From the NCBI GenBank assembly GCA_035536315.1, contig DATLOJ010000115.1:1-22546 (forward strand): a stretch of DNA of 22,546 bases. Direction: 5' to 3'. The notes under the pieces were generated by a model that ran no database searches, was not told where the DNA came from, and worked only from the letters and a program-made list of their open reading frames with translations. Numbering within the stretch: the stretch's first letter is position 1; each line of letters begins with the position of its first letter. Positions 15,540 to 22,546 of this stretch are shown here, piece after piece. Source of the stretch: DATLOJ01 sp035536315 (GTDB lineage: Bacteria; Actinomycetota; CADDZG01; JAHWKV01). Position numbers and translations under genes: made by a program.

Positions 15540-16531
15540 TTGTAGATGGCGTAGAACAGCTTGCCCAGCAAGTATCCGAGCAACATGCATGACGGCCATG
15601 TGAGGATCCAGGCCGTGACGACCTGCTTGGCAACTCCCCACCTCACTGCGGAAAGCCTCTGGGTCGCTCCCACACCCATGATGGCCGAGCCGATCGCGTG
15701 GGTGGTCGACACGGGAATACCGAGCTGAGCCGCTCCAAAGATTACTGCGGCGGCGCCCGTCTCGGCTGCGAAACCGTGAACCGGCTCGAGTTTCGTAAGA
15801 CGAAGCCCAATCGTCCTGATGACACGCCAGCCGCCGACCATCGTTCCAAGGCCCATCACAAGCGCAGCTGACACGATCACCCAGTTATCAATCGGAAATT
15901 CCTCCGGCGCAGCTGCGCCGGGATGGTTGTGGAGATAAACCGCGAGGGCGATGACGCCCATCGTCTTCTGCGCATCGTTCGTCCCGTGACTGAGAGCCAT
16001 AAATGCGGCAGAAGCCATCTGAGCTTTTCCGAAAATTCGCCTGACGATCCGGGGCTTCACTTTTGCGAATGCCCAGTAGATCGCAACCATCAACAACAAA
16101 GAGAGGAAGAAACCTCCAACCGGGGAGGTCACAAGGCCGATCAAACTCTTCTTCGGCCCGTCCCACTGGAGGGCGCCAAATCCGCCGGCTGAGAATCCTG
16201 CTCCAAGAAGGCCGGCGACAAGGGCATGTGACTCGCTCGAAGGCAGACCGAAGTACTGTGCACCGAGTGCCCACAGAGTGGCTGCAAAGACGGCTGCCGC
16301 GACGATCTCCAGACTCACCTGCTCAGGGTCGACGATTCCCTTAGCGATGGTCTTTGCAACCGCAGTTCCGATGAGAGCACCGACCAGGTTCAAAATCCCG
16401 GCCATTGCAACCGCCGGCAGCGGCCTCATCACTCGCGTCGAAACCACGGTGGCTATCGAGTTAGGAGCGTCCGTCCATCCGTTAGCAAATTCGAACAAGT
16501 AGGCGAAGACGAGGACCAGCCACAGAGGCAT
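15536..16531 (-). CDS. pit: Pit-family low-affinity inorganic phosphate transporter
   Basis: 331 residues, almost wholly hydrophobic with about ten membrane spans. It carries both inverted-repeat signatures of the PiT/PHO4 family: GWTDAPNSIATVVSTR (18-33) and SHGTNDAQKTMGVIAL (181-196), whose Asp/Asn residues handle cation and phosphate. It imports phosphate (as metal-phosphate or with protons) across the cytoplasmic membrane. It follows the DUF47 gene by 15 bases, the classic PhoU-like/Pit operon, and only a weak ribosome site (AGAGAAAG) is seen, so translation may depend on the upstream gene. No Pho box is recognised. Length is at the short end for bacterial Pit. Confidence 0.95.
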   Translation of the reverse strand: MPLWLVLVFAYLFEFANGWTDAPNSIATVVSTRVMRPLPAVAMAGILNLVGALIGTAVAKTIAKGIVDPEQVSLEIVAAAVFAATLWALGAQYFGLPSSESHALVAGLLGAGFSAGGFGALQWDGPKKSLIGLVTSPVGGFFLSLLLMVAIYWAFAKVKPRIVRRIFGKAQMASAAFMALSHGTNDAQKTMGVIALAVYLHNHPGAAAPEEFPIDNWVIVSAALVMGLGTMVGGWRVIRTIGLRLTKLEPVHGFAAETGAAAVIFGAAQLGIPVSTTHAIGSAIMGVGATQRLSAVRWGVAKQVVTAWILTWPSCMLLGYLLGKLFYAIYN

Positions 16532-16546
16532 CTTGGAAGTCTTTCT

Positions 16547-17164
16547 CTACGACTGCTTTAGGTAGATGCCTTCAATGCTGTTCGCCACGTCTTCCAACCG
16601 GTCGATCGCACTCTCGATCTCCTCGATGAGACCCTTCCACTTGAGGACCTCCATTGCCTTGAACTTTCCGGAAAACAGGTCGGCGACAAGCCTTCTGAAA
16701 ATGCGGTCACCCTCATTTTCGAGGCGATTGATCTCCACCCAGTAAGTTTCGAGATCTTTCATCTTTCGGAGGCCGGGCATCGCTCGTGCGGTGACGGCGG
16801 CAGCCTCCACCAGAGTTTGTGCGAGTGGAAACATCGCGTCGAGAGGCTTGTCGATTTTGTGAAGCTGAAGGTATTCCGCCGCTGCCTCGATGTGGTCCAG
16901 AACGTGATCCATGTTGGAGGCCAGACGGTGGATGTCTTCCCGGTCGAACGGTGTGACGAAGGTCGTGTTGAGGCGCCGCATCACGTCATGCGTTATCTCA
17001 TCACCCTCGTGCTCGATATCAATAACCTTTTGTGCCTTCTCGGCCACATTGGTGTAATCGGTCACCAGCGAAAGGAGGGCCTCGGCACCCTGGTTCACTT
17101 TCTCCGCCATGGTCTCGAAGAGATCGAAGAACGATTCCTCGCGCGGCACCAGTCTCAATCGCAT
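16547..17164 (-). CDS. DUF47 / PhoU-like Pit accessory protein
   Basis: 205 residues, nearly all helical, of the DUF47 family that co-occurs with Pit transporters. Conserved features are IEHEGDEITHDVMRRLNTTF, VTPFDREDIHRLASNMDHVL, then LENEGDRIFRRLVADLF, the repeated E-x-x-x-D metal-cluster motifs of PhoU folds. The ATG at 17164 follows GGGGAAGG at 9 bases. It is the first gene of a two-gene operon with pit and probably gates or regulates the transporter at the membrane's inner face. The family role is inferred from gene context and PhoU similarity. Confidence 0.92.
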   Translation of the reverse strand: MRLRLVPREESFFDLFETMAEKVNQGAEALLSLVTDYTNVAEKAQKVIDIEHEGDEITHDVMRRLNTTFVTPFDREDIHRLASNMDHVLDHIEAAAEYLQLHKIDKPLDAMFPLAQTLVEAAAVTARAMPGLRKMKDLETYWVEINRLENEGDRIFRRLVADLFSGKFKAMEVLKWKGLIEEIESAIDRLEDVANSIEGIYLKQS

Positions 17165-17289
17165 GTCGTTGACCTTCCCCTAGCTGTCGGCTTGCGCGCA
17201 CTAGGCGCGGGCCGGATATTACATGCGCCACCCCCTGCGCTCAATTGAAGAAAGCACATCGCTGTCTATCGGGGATACTGAATCTCCTG

Positions 17290-17365
17290 GCCCCCATCGA
17301 CTAGCGGCCCAGGTCGCCACCCTTTCAAGGTGGTAGCACGGGTTCGAATCCCGTTGGGGGCACCA
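17290..17365 (+). tRNA. tRNA-Glu (anticodon UUC)
   Basis: Complete cloverleaf with a perfect 7-bp acceptor GCCCCCA/TGGGGGC. Short D-stem GAC/GTC. Anticodon stem CCACC/GGTGG has loop CTTTCAA and anticodon TTC. T-arm has loop TTCGAAT. Discriminator A is followed by an encoded CCA (17363-17365), unlike tRNA-Lys in this window. GATACT about 11 bases upstream may be its -10. Confidence 0.96.
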
Positions 17366-17426
17366 ACAAAAATGGTCCGTACGTCGCGGTTGTGGTAGGA
17401 CCGGCTCAGGGAGGATCTTTAGTTTC

Positions 17427-19646
17427 ATGACCACAGCCCCCCCAAGCGGGACAGTAACTTTCCTATTCACCGACATCGAGGGGTCGACCAGGCTTCTCGA
17501 GACCCTCGGTGAGACTTACGACCGCGTCCTCGAAGAGCACCGGGCGATACTTTTGAGCGCGGCCGCGGATAACTCAGGTCACGTGGTAGGAACCGAGGGC
17601 GACTCGTTCTTCATGGTGTTCGAACGGGCCACCGACGCCGTCCTTACCGCACTCGGCGCACAGCAGACGCTCGCTCGGCACCCGTGGCCAGAGGGCGGCC
17701 AAGTCAAGGTCCGTATGGGGCTCCACACCGGCGAGACACGATTGCTTGCGGGGTCATACGTCGGCATCGCGGTCCATAAGTGTCAGCGGATCTCCAACGC
17801 CGGGCATGGAGGTCAGACGCTGGTTTCCTCGATCACCCTCGACCTTGCCGCGCCGGTGTTGTCCGGCGTTGCCGTGAGCGACCTCGGCTCGCACCGCTTG
17901 AAAGACCTGTCCGCCCCCGAACGCATCTATCAGATCTCACATCAGGGCGCCGACGAGCGCTTTCCCCCGTTGCGGACCCTCGACGTGCTCCCCAACAACC
18001 TCCCGTCACTGCTTACCTCGTTCGTCGGGCGGACCGAGGAGATCCAGGACCTGAAAGGACTCCTGGACGGCTCGCGTCTTGTGACCATCTTGGGTCCGGG
18101 GGGAGCAGGCAAGACTCGCCTCGCGCTTCAGACCGCGGCTGAAGTCCTGGATACCTATCCGGACGGCGCGTGGATGGTCGACCTGGCGCCGGCCACAGAT
18201 GAGGACCAGGTTGCCCCGGCGATCGCCTCGACCCTCGGGTTCGTGGCGGGGAGCGGACCTGCGGCCGCTCATGCACCGGCCGAGACCGCGGCCACCACAC
18301 TGGAGCACATCGTTTCCCGCACGCGGAACTCGAAGATGTTGCTCATCCTCGACAACTGCGAGCATCTCATCGCAGCAAGCGCCGGTGTCGCAGAAGAGCT
18401 GCTTGCCATGTGTCCGCAGATGACCATCCTGGCCACGTCACGGGCGCCGCTCGGCGTGACGGGTGAGACCCGTTGGCGGATCAAGTCGTTGTCGCTTCCG
18501 GAAGGGGGGGCGTCGATGGCGCCTGATGAAGTCTCCACCTATGAGTCCATCCGGCTGTTCGTAGAACGGGCTGCATTGAACCAGCCACAGTTCGCACTTA
18601 CACCATCGACCGCACCCATCGTGACCGGGATCTGCGCCCGGCTCGACGGCATGCCCCTTGCCATCGAGCTTGCCGCAGCTTGGGTACATGCGCTTTCACC
18701 GGAGCAGGTCCTGGAACGTCTCGACGACCAGTTCAAACTGCTGGCTTCGACCACCCGCCGCGGCCCCGAGCGTCAGCAAACGATCAGGGCGACCGTCGAG
18801 TGGAGCTATGCCCTGCTTACTGAGCCGGAACGAAGATTGCTCGAGAACCTGTCGATCTTTGCTGGAGGTTTCACGATGGAAGGGGCGGAACGAGTGTGTG
18901 CCACTCACGGCGTCGCACCCGGCGAGGTGCTGTTTCTCCTTTCTTCACTCATCGACAAGTCGCTCGTCTTGCGCGACCAAGAGACCGGTCGGTACGGACT
19001 TCTGGAAACCATCAAGCAATTCGGATTCGAAAGGCTGGAGGCCGAGCCCAAGCAGCCACCCCCCGCGGAGCAGCCGGCGACGGACATGCTGTTCCTCAGG
19101 GAGGGTGAGTTCTGGTCGGTGGGTCCTGTTGCCAAACCGGCGCGGCTCAAGCACTCAAAGGGCCTCGAATATCTGCGAACCCTGTTGAAAGAGCCCGGAC
19201 GCGAGTTCCATGTCCTCGACATTGTCGGCGCCGGACACGCTGAGATCGGCCTTCGCGCCTCGGGGGCATTAGAGGTATCGGACCCGAAGGCACTGGCCGC
19301 ATACCGGGCGCGGCTTGGCGAACTGGAAGAGGAGGCGGCCGACGCGAGGGCCATGAACGACCCGGAGAGAGCGGCAGTTGCAGAGAAGGAGGCGAAGGCG
19401 ATCGAAGATGAATTGGCGGCGGCTTATGGGCTCGCCGGCAGGTCCCGGAAGAGCGGCAGCGCCTCGGAGCGCGCGAGGATGAGCGTGGGCAAGGCCGTGC
19501 GCACCAGCTTGGACCGGATCGAGGAACACGCCCCCGGCGTCGGCGGCCATCTCATCCGGGCCGTGAGGCTCGGCGTTTTCTGCTCCTACGATCCCAGCCC
19601 CACCGACGTCATTAGGTGGAAACTTGACGTGATACCCGGAAGGTAA
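17427..19646 (+). CDS. Class III cyclase-like domain + STAND (NB-ARC-like) ATPase regulator
   Basis: 739 residues. Residues 8-170 form a class III nucleotide-cyclase domain: FLFTDIEGSTRLLE with metal Asp16, then GTEGDSFFMVFE with metal Asp59. The purine-selecting Lys and Asp positions are G55 and S110, and the catalytic Asn is H117, with R121 kept, so cyclase activity is uncertain. Residues 195-540 are a STAND ATPase: SFVGRTEEI, Walker A GPGGAGKT (223-230), Walker B LLILDN (305-310), GMPLAIEL (408-415), then a winged-helix region ending LLETIKQFGFERLEAE. Residues 555-739 are a module seen at the C-terminus of actinobacterial ATPases (FLREGEFWSVG, KGLEYLRTLLKEPGREFHVLD, a coiled coil, GVFCSYDP), of unknown role. 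GGAGG lies 12 bases upstream of ATG. The TPR partner follows after 37 bases. Confidence 0.9.
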   Translation: MTTAPPSGTVTFLFTDIEGSTRLLETLGETYDRVLEEHRAILLSAAADNSGHVVGTEGDSFFMVFERATDAVLTALGAQQTLARHPWPEGGQVKVRMGLHTGETRLLAGSYVGIAVHKCQRISNAGHGGQTLVSSITLDLAAPVLSGVAVSDLGSHRLKDLSAPERIYQISHQGADERFPPLRTLDVLPNNLPSLLTSFVGRTEEIQDLKGLLDGSRLVTILGPGGAGKTRLALQTAAEVLDTYPDGAWMVDLAPATDEDQVAPAIASTLGFVAGSGPAAAHAPAETAATTLEHIVSRTRNSKMLLILDNCEHLIAASAGVAEELLAMCPQMTILATSRAPLGVTGETRWRIKSLSLPEGGASMAPDEVSTYESIRLFVERAALNQPQFALTPSTAPIVTGICARLDGMPLAIELAAAWVHALSPEQVLERLDDQFKLLASTTRRGPERQQTIRATVEWSYALLTEPERRLLENLSIFAGGFTMEGAERVCATHGVAPGEVLFLLSSLIDKSLVLRDQETGRYGLLETIKQFGFERLEAEPKQPPPAEQPATDMLFLREGEFWSVGPVAKPARLKHSKGLEYLRTLLKEPGREFHVLDIVGAGHAEIGLRASGALEVSDPKALAAYRARLGELEEEAADARAMNDPERAAVAEKEAKAIEDELAAAYGLAGRSRKSGSASERARMSVGKAVRTSLDRIEEHAPGVGGHLIRAVRLGVFCSYDPSPTDVIRWKLDVIPGR

Positions 19647-19683
19647 CCGCAGTCACCGCATTCCTCACGCCCTATGGAGTGAA

Positions 19684-21480
19684 ATGGCAAAGACCGAAGA
19701 CAGCCCCTACGAAGCTCTCACCCCATCAAATCGGGTTGCGGAACTGCGCTCCCTTCACCTCGACTATTACGTGGACCTGGCCAAGAGGTCGGAGACCGAG
19801 CTGCGGGGCCCCGGCCAGGCGGCCTGGTGGCGACTCCTAGACTCGGAGCACGACAACTTGGTCCAGGCATTGGAATGGAGCACCGAGCAGCAGGACGAGG
19901 AAGCGGCCCTTCGGCTCGCTACGGTCGTCGGTCAGGTGTGGTGGAGCGTGAGGGGGGATCACCGGCCCGGGCAGCGGTGGCTGGAACGGGCGCTAGAAGT
20001 GGGCAAGACGCCGTCGGCTGCCAGGGCCTTGGCGCTCGGCCTCTTAGGGCGCTTGGTGCTGAGTAATGAGCGAGCTAAGGCGCACGGATATGTCCGGGAG
20101 AGCCTCGACGTGGCCCGGCAGGTGGCCGATCGGAAGGCCGAAGCGATAGCCCTGATGGGGCTGGGGAAGTTCTTCCAATACGAGGAGGGAGGGCACGCGG
20201 CCGCAAGATCGATGCTCGAGCAGGCCCTGTCCATCGCACACGAGACCCACGACGAACTACTGATCGCGGATGCGACCTGGTCGCTTGGAGGGAAAGTGTC
20301 GCAAGAGGAGCCCGAAGCCTTTCGGGCCTCCTACATGCAGTCTCTCGAGGTCTATCGCCGGCTCGGAGACCGGGAAAACGCCGCGTGGCTCCTTTACGGG
20401 CTGGGATGGGGGGAGTCTGACATCGCTGACGCCGAGAAGTGGGCGCTCGAGGCCATGACCATCGCCCGCGAACTGGAGAACGACGTGTTAATCCTGTGTG
20501 TGATCGAGCTGCAGGCTTTCATCGACTACTACTCCGGCAACTTCGACGCCGCCGCGGCACACTGGGCGGCTGGCGCCGAGGAGTATCGGAAGCCCGGCCG
20601 TCGGTGGCCAGTCAAATGGGGAGTCTCATGGATGCTCGGCGACCTCACAGCCGTTGACGTCCAGCGTCAGGACCTCGACTCGGCGATGGCTCACATTGTC
20701 GAGGCCTCGCAGATAGAGGAGGAGGATGGCACGAAACAGGGAATCGCCTGGAGCAAGCGTGAAATGGGCTTTCTCAAGGTCCTCGCCGGTGAAGTCGAGC
20801 TCGGGCGGGCGCTTCTCGATGAGGGCATCGCACTCGACCGGGAAGTGGGGACGCCGGGCAGGATTCGAATGGGTCTTTCGCAGCTGGGCGAGTCGCGCTT
20901 CATCGCCGGCGACCTCGAGGGTGCCCGAAGCGCATTCGAGGAGGCCGTTGCGATCAGCCGGGACTACTCCAACCGACCAGATGCCCATTGCCTGTCGCAA
21001 CTTGCTCACGTGCACGCCGAACTGGGTGATCCAGCTTCTGCTGAGGTCAGCCTGGCAGAGGCCCTGGCTGTGCTGGGCGCTCCAGATTGGGTCAATAGCA
21101 CCGTGCGCCAGCAGGTCCTCACGCAATCCGCAGGTGTGGCGCGCGCCCGGGGGGATATTGACAAATCGAACGAGTTTTCGGCCAGCGCAGTTGAGGCTTG
21201 CCTGGCTCTGGGTCACAAGCCCAACCTCGCGCACGCGCTCGAGGAGCGGGCAGCGCTTTCGCTCGCGCTCGGCCACCCCGAGAAGGCGGCCCGCATCTAC
21301 GGGGCGGCCTCGGCGCTGCGAGGCGAGATCGGGGTTCCCGTCCCCTACCACCTGAAGCGCTTGTACGACCGGGACATCTCCGAGCTGAGGAACGCCGTGG
21401 GGGCGGCTGTCTTCGAGTCGGCCTTCAGCGAGGGCGAAGGGCTTAGCCTCGACGATGCGGTTGCGCTGGCTAGGTTCTAA
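19684..21480 (+). CDS. TPR-repeat protein, detached sensor half of a STAND regulator
   Basis: 598 residues of helical tetratricopeptide-like repeats. The opening, LHLDYYVDLAKRSETELRGP and then WWRLLDSEHDNLVQALEWS, is the segment that in single-chain cyclase/STAND regulators directly follows LLETI-Q-ERL. Here that site lies in the upstream protein, so this gene looks like the separated C-terminal half. About ten repeat pairs can be followed through residues 60-580 (for example ALALGLLGRLVLSNERAKAHG, RSAFEEAVAISRDY). No catalytic motif, signal peptide or membrane span is seen. GGAG lies just before the ATG, and the 37-base gap implies co-transcription. Probably the ligand- or protein-sensing partner; the trigger is unknown. 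Confidence 0.85.
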   Translation: MAKTEDSPYEALTPSNRVAELRSLHLDYYVDLAKRSETELRGPGQAAWWRLLDSEHDNLVQALEWSTEQQDEEAALRLATVVGQVWWSVRGDHRPGQRWLERALEVGKTPSAARALALGLLGRLVLSNERAKAHGYVRESLDVARQVADRKAEAIALMGLGKFFQYEEGGHAAARSMLEQALSIAHETHDELLIADATWSLGGKVSQEEPEAFRASYMQSLEVYRRLGDRENAAWLLYGLGWGESDIADAEKWALEAMTIARELENDVLILCVIELQAFIDYYSGNFDAAAAHWAAGAEEYRKPGRRWPVKWGVSWMLGDLTAVDVQRQDLDSAMAHIVEASQIEEEDGTKQGIAWSKREMGFLKVLAGEVELGRALLDEGIALDREVGTPGRIRMGLSQLGESRFIAGDLEGARSAFEEAVAISRDYSNRPDAHCLSQLAHVHAELGDPASAEVSLAEALAVLGAPDWVNSTVRQQVLTQSAGVARARGDIDKSNEFSASAVEACLALGHKPNLAHALEERAALSLALGHPEKAARIYGAASALRGEIGVPVPYHLKRLYDRDISELRNAVGAAVFESAFSEGEGLSLDDAVALARF

Positions 21481-21508
21481 GAGCCGCTAAACAGGCAGCC
21501 CTTCCCCC

Positions 21509-21527
21509 GGGTGAGTCCGGCTCATCC
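21509..21527 (+). other. Weak hairpin after the TPR gene
   Basis: GGGTGAG and CTCATCC form a 7-bp stem with one G-U pair and loop TCCGG, 29 bases after the TPR stop. There is no T-run, so an intrinsic terminator is not supported. Nothing else recognisable lies in 21481-21679. Confidence 0.2.
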
Positions 21528-21679
21528 CCATCCATCTGGCTCGTCCCTGTGCGTTGGCGACGGTGAAGGTATCGAATCGTGTTCTGGCTCTATCTCTTCA
21601 ACCTCATCTGGGGCATGAGTACTAGCTATACGGAGTCCGAATAGTGGAGTCTAGGAGTGACCGCGACGGGGGACGAGAC

Positions 21680-22030
21680 ATGAACAGGACCACCTCTCGA
21701 ATCGCAACCGCCATAGTCTTGCTGCTCTTGGGGCTCTTCTATCTCCAATTCGGATTACAGGCGCTGTTTCACTTTCTTCCTCAGGGAGTCCTGAGCATTG
21801 TCGGAGCCATCGCCCTCGGTTGGGGAGCTGCTCTGACATTTCGACGACGTCCGGCGTCGGCGAAAGTCTTCTTAGGCACAGTTCCCATTCTTCTTCTCCA
21901 CGCCCTGTTGACTGTGGTGGATCCGGGTGAGCTGCCATTTCTCATCGGAAGCACCCCTGTCCCCCTGGTGGCGGGGCTAATCTGGTTCATTAGTCGCCCA
22001 CGGAGTTCGTCCCCAAGGCAACCTTCATAA
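21680..22030 (+). CDS. Small four-helix membrane protein, unknown function
   Basis: 116 residues, not recognised as a named family. Four hydrophobic segments are visible: IATAIVLLLLGLFYLQFGL (about 8-26), VLSIVGAIALGWGAALTF, VFLGTVPILLLHALLTVV and VPLVAGLIWFI, with a basic N-terminus (MNRTTSR) and a polar, basic C-terminus (RPRSSSPRQPS). The ATG at 21680 is preferred over the in-frame GTG at 21644 because GGGGGA sits 6 bases upstream and the helices begin soon after. Monocistronic by spacing. Codon use looks like its neighbours. A real gene is likely from the good ribosome site and clean membrane pattern. Confidence 0.65.
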   Translation: MNRTTSRIATAIVLLLLGLFYLQFGLQALFHFLPQGVLSIVGAIALGWGAALTFRRRPASAKVFLGTVPILLLHALLTVVDPGELPFLIGSTPVPLVAGLIWFISRPRSSSPRQPS

Positions 22031-22142
22031 CAAGCCGTATAAGTACGGGGGGAGTCGTTGCCGAAATGACGCACGAAAATGCCGGACCGTGTGAAATGCA
22101 TGTCACCCTGTTGAGGGTTTCCCGTGGGGGGCACCATAAAGC

Positions 22143-22148
22143 TAGGGT
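22143..22148 (+). promoter_or_regulatory. -10 element giving a leaderless start for the DUF1697 gene
   Basis: TAGGGT, then exactly 6 bases, then the GTG at 22155. The TAG of this box is also an in-frame stop for that reading frame, so no start further upstream is possible. No -35 is evident. Confidence 0.45.
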
Positions 22149-22154
22149 CTAGAC

Positions 22155-22546
22155 GTGGTCTATGTGGCGCTTCTCCGCGGCATCAATGTCGGCGGGAAGA
22201 ACAAGGTCGACATGAAGCAGCTCAAGGCTGCGTTCGAGGAGGCCGGGATGACCTCCGTGCGGACCTATATCAACTCAGGCAACGTCATCTTCTCCAGCAA
22301 GAGCCGCAGCCTTGCGCGCCTGACCGAAATACTCGAGGAAGCGATCGCAGGCTGCGCAGGGTTCAGAGTCGCCGTTCTTGTTCGTGACTTAAAGAGCATG
22401 AGGGCAGTTGTCCAGGCACTTCCGAAATCCTGGGTGAACGACACCACGATGAAATGCGACGTCATGTTCCTATGGGATGACGTCGCTCGGCCCTCGGTGG
22501 TCAAGGAGATTCCAATCAAGCCCGATATCGAGGATGTGAAATACGT
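22155..22546 (+). CDS. DUF1697 protein, 3'-truncated by the window edge
   Basis: About 130 residues are visible of a family usually near 180. The opening (M)VYVALLRGINVGGKNKVDMK, followed by VRTYINSGNVIFSS and later MKCDVMFLWDDV, is the DUF1697 signature; the function of this family is not known. GTG at 22155 is the only possible start because an in-frame TAG lies 12 bases upstream, and a TAGGGT box 6 bases before it suggests a leaderless transcript. The frame stays open to the last base of the window. Confidence 0.9.
   Translation, partial: MVYVALLRGINVGGKNKVDMKQLKAAFEEAGMTSVRTYINSGNVIFSSKSRSLARLTEILEEAIAGCAGFRVAVLVRDLKSMRAVVQALPKSWVNDTTMKCDVMFLWDDVARPSVVKEIPIKPDIEDVKY

Noticed and set aside
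17219..17476. Minus-strand 85-codon frame containing CPQRDSNPCYHLERVATW
   Set aside because: This is the well-known spurious translation of the antisense of a tRNA (here tRNA-Glu), not a gene.
20626..21351. Minus-strand open frame of 241 codons
   Set aside because: Antisense shadow of the TPR gene; no motif or ribosome site.
22124..22387. Plus-strand 87-codon frame over the DUF1697 region
   Set aside because: Out of frame with the DUF1697 gene, which has clear family motifs; the 87-codon frame has none.

Overview
The window is a gene-dense, GC-rich chromosomal segment (roughly 60% GC by eye) that reads as an uncultured or deep-branching actinobacterium (Actinomycetota). Pointers are a DUF222/HNH (13E12-type) endonuclease gene, ClpC-type N-domains, a HisN-like inositol-monophosphatase-family phosphatase, cyclase/STAND-ATPase regulators, GTG starts, and several TANNNT -10 boxes placed so that transcription would begin at or near the start codon. 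No taxonomic assignment finer than phylum is justified. No IS element, CRISPR array or intact prophage is visible, and no stretch over 300 bases lacks a gene.

Layout: (1-1214) 3' part of a type I glutamine synthetase, converging on (1229-2920, minus) an unusual protein that joins an excisionase/MerR-like helix-turn-helix, two complete ClpC N-terminal domains and a lysine-rich histone-H1-like tail, with no AAA+ module. A 200-base divergent region holds an inverted/direct repeat and a promoter resembling the DNA-damage (RecA-NDp/PafBC) promoter of mycobacteria, ahead of (3121-4299) a DUF222-HNH endonuclease. tRNA-Lys(UUU) follows at 4373. Then comes a tightly overlapping three-gene polysaccharide cassette (4491-8463): an FkbM methyltransferase fused to an ABC-2 export permease, its ATPase partner, and a GT4 glycosyltransferase. 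A deleted remnant of a class III cyclase gene lies just downstream (8456-8662).

The centre (8702-14677) is a tandem pair of M16C (presequence-protease-like) metallopeptidases, both with complete active-site motifs, closed by a strong intrinsic terminator. Next are a probable histidinol-phosphatase (14748-15539, probably leaderless) and, convergent with it, a two-gene phosphate uptake operon: a DUF47/PhoU-like accessory protein and a Pit transporter (17164 to 15536, minus). After tRNA-Glu(UUC) come two consecutive genes (17427-21480) that look like one cyclase/STAND-ATPase/TPR regulator divided in two by an inserted C-terminal module. The window ends with a small four-helix membrane protein and the 5' part of a DUF1697 gene that runs off the edge.

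The strongest candidate for something undescribed is the HTH-ClpN-ClpN-H1-tail protein. It has DNA-binding modules at both ends of a tandem of domains that, in ClpC, recognise adaptors or phosphoarginine, and all eight residues at the known phosphoarginine-site positions are kept. The FkbM-permease fusion and the split STAND regulator come next. All functional statements rest on reading motifs by eye; no alignment or database search was run.
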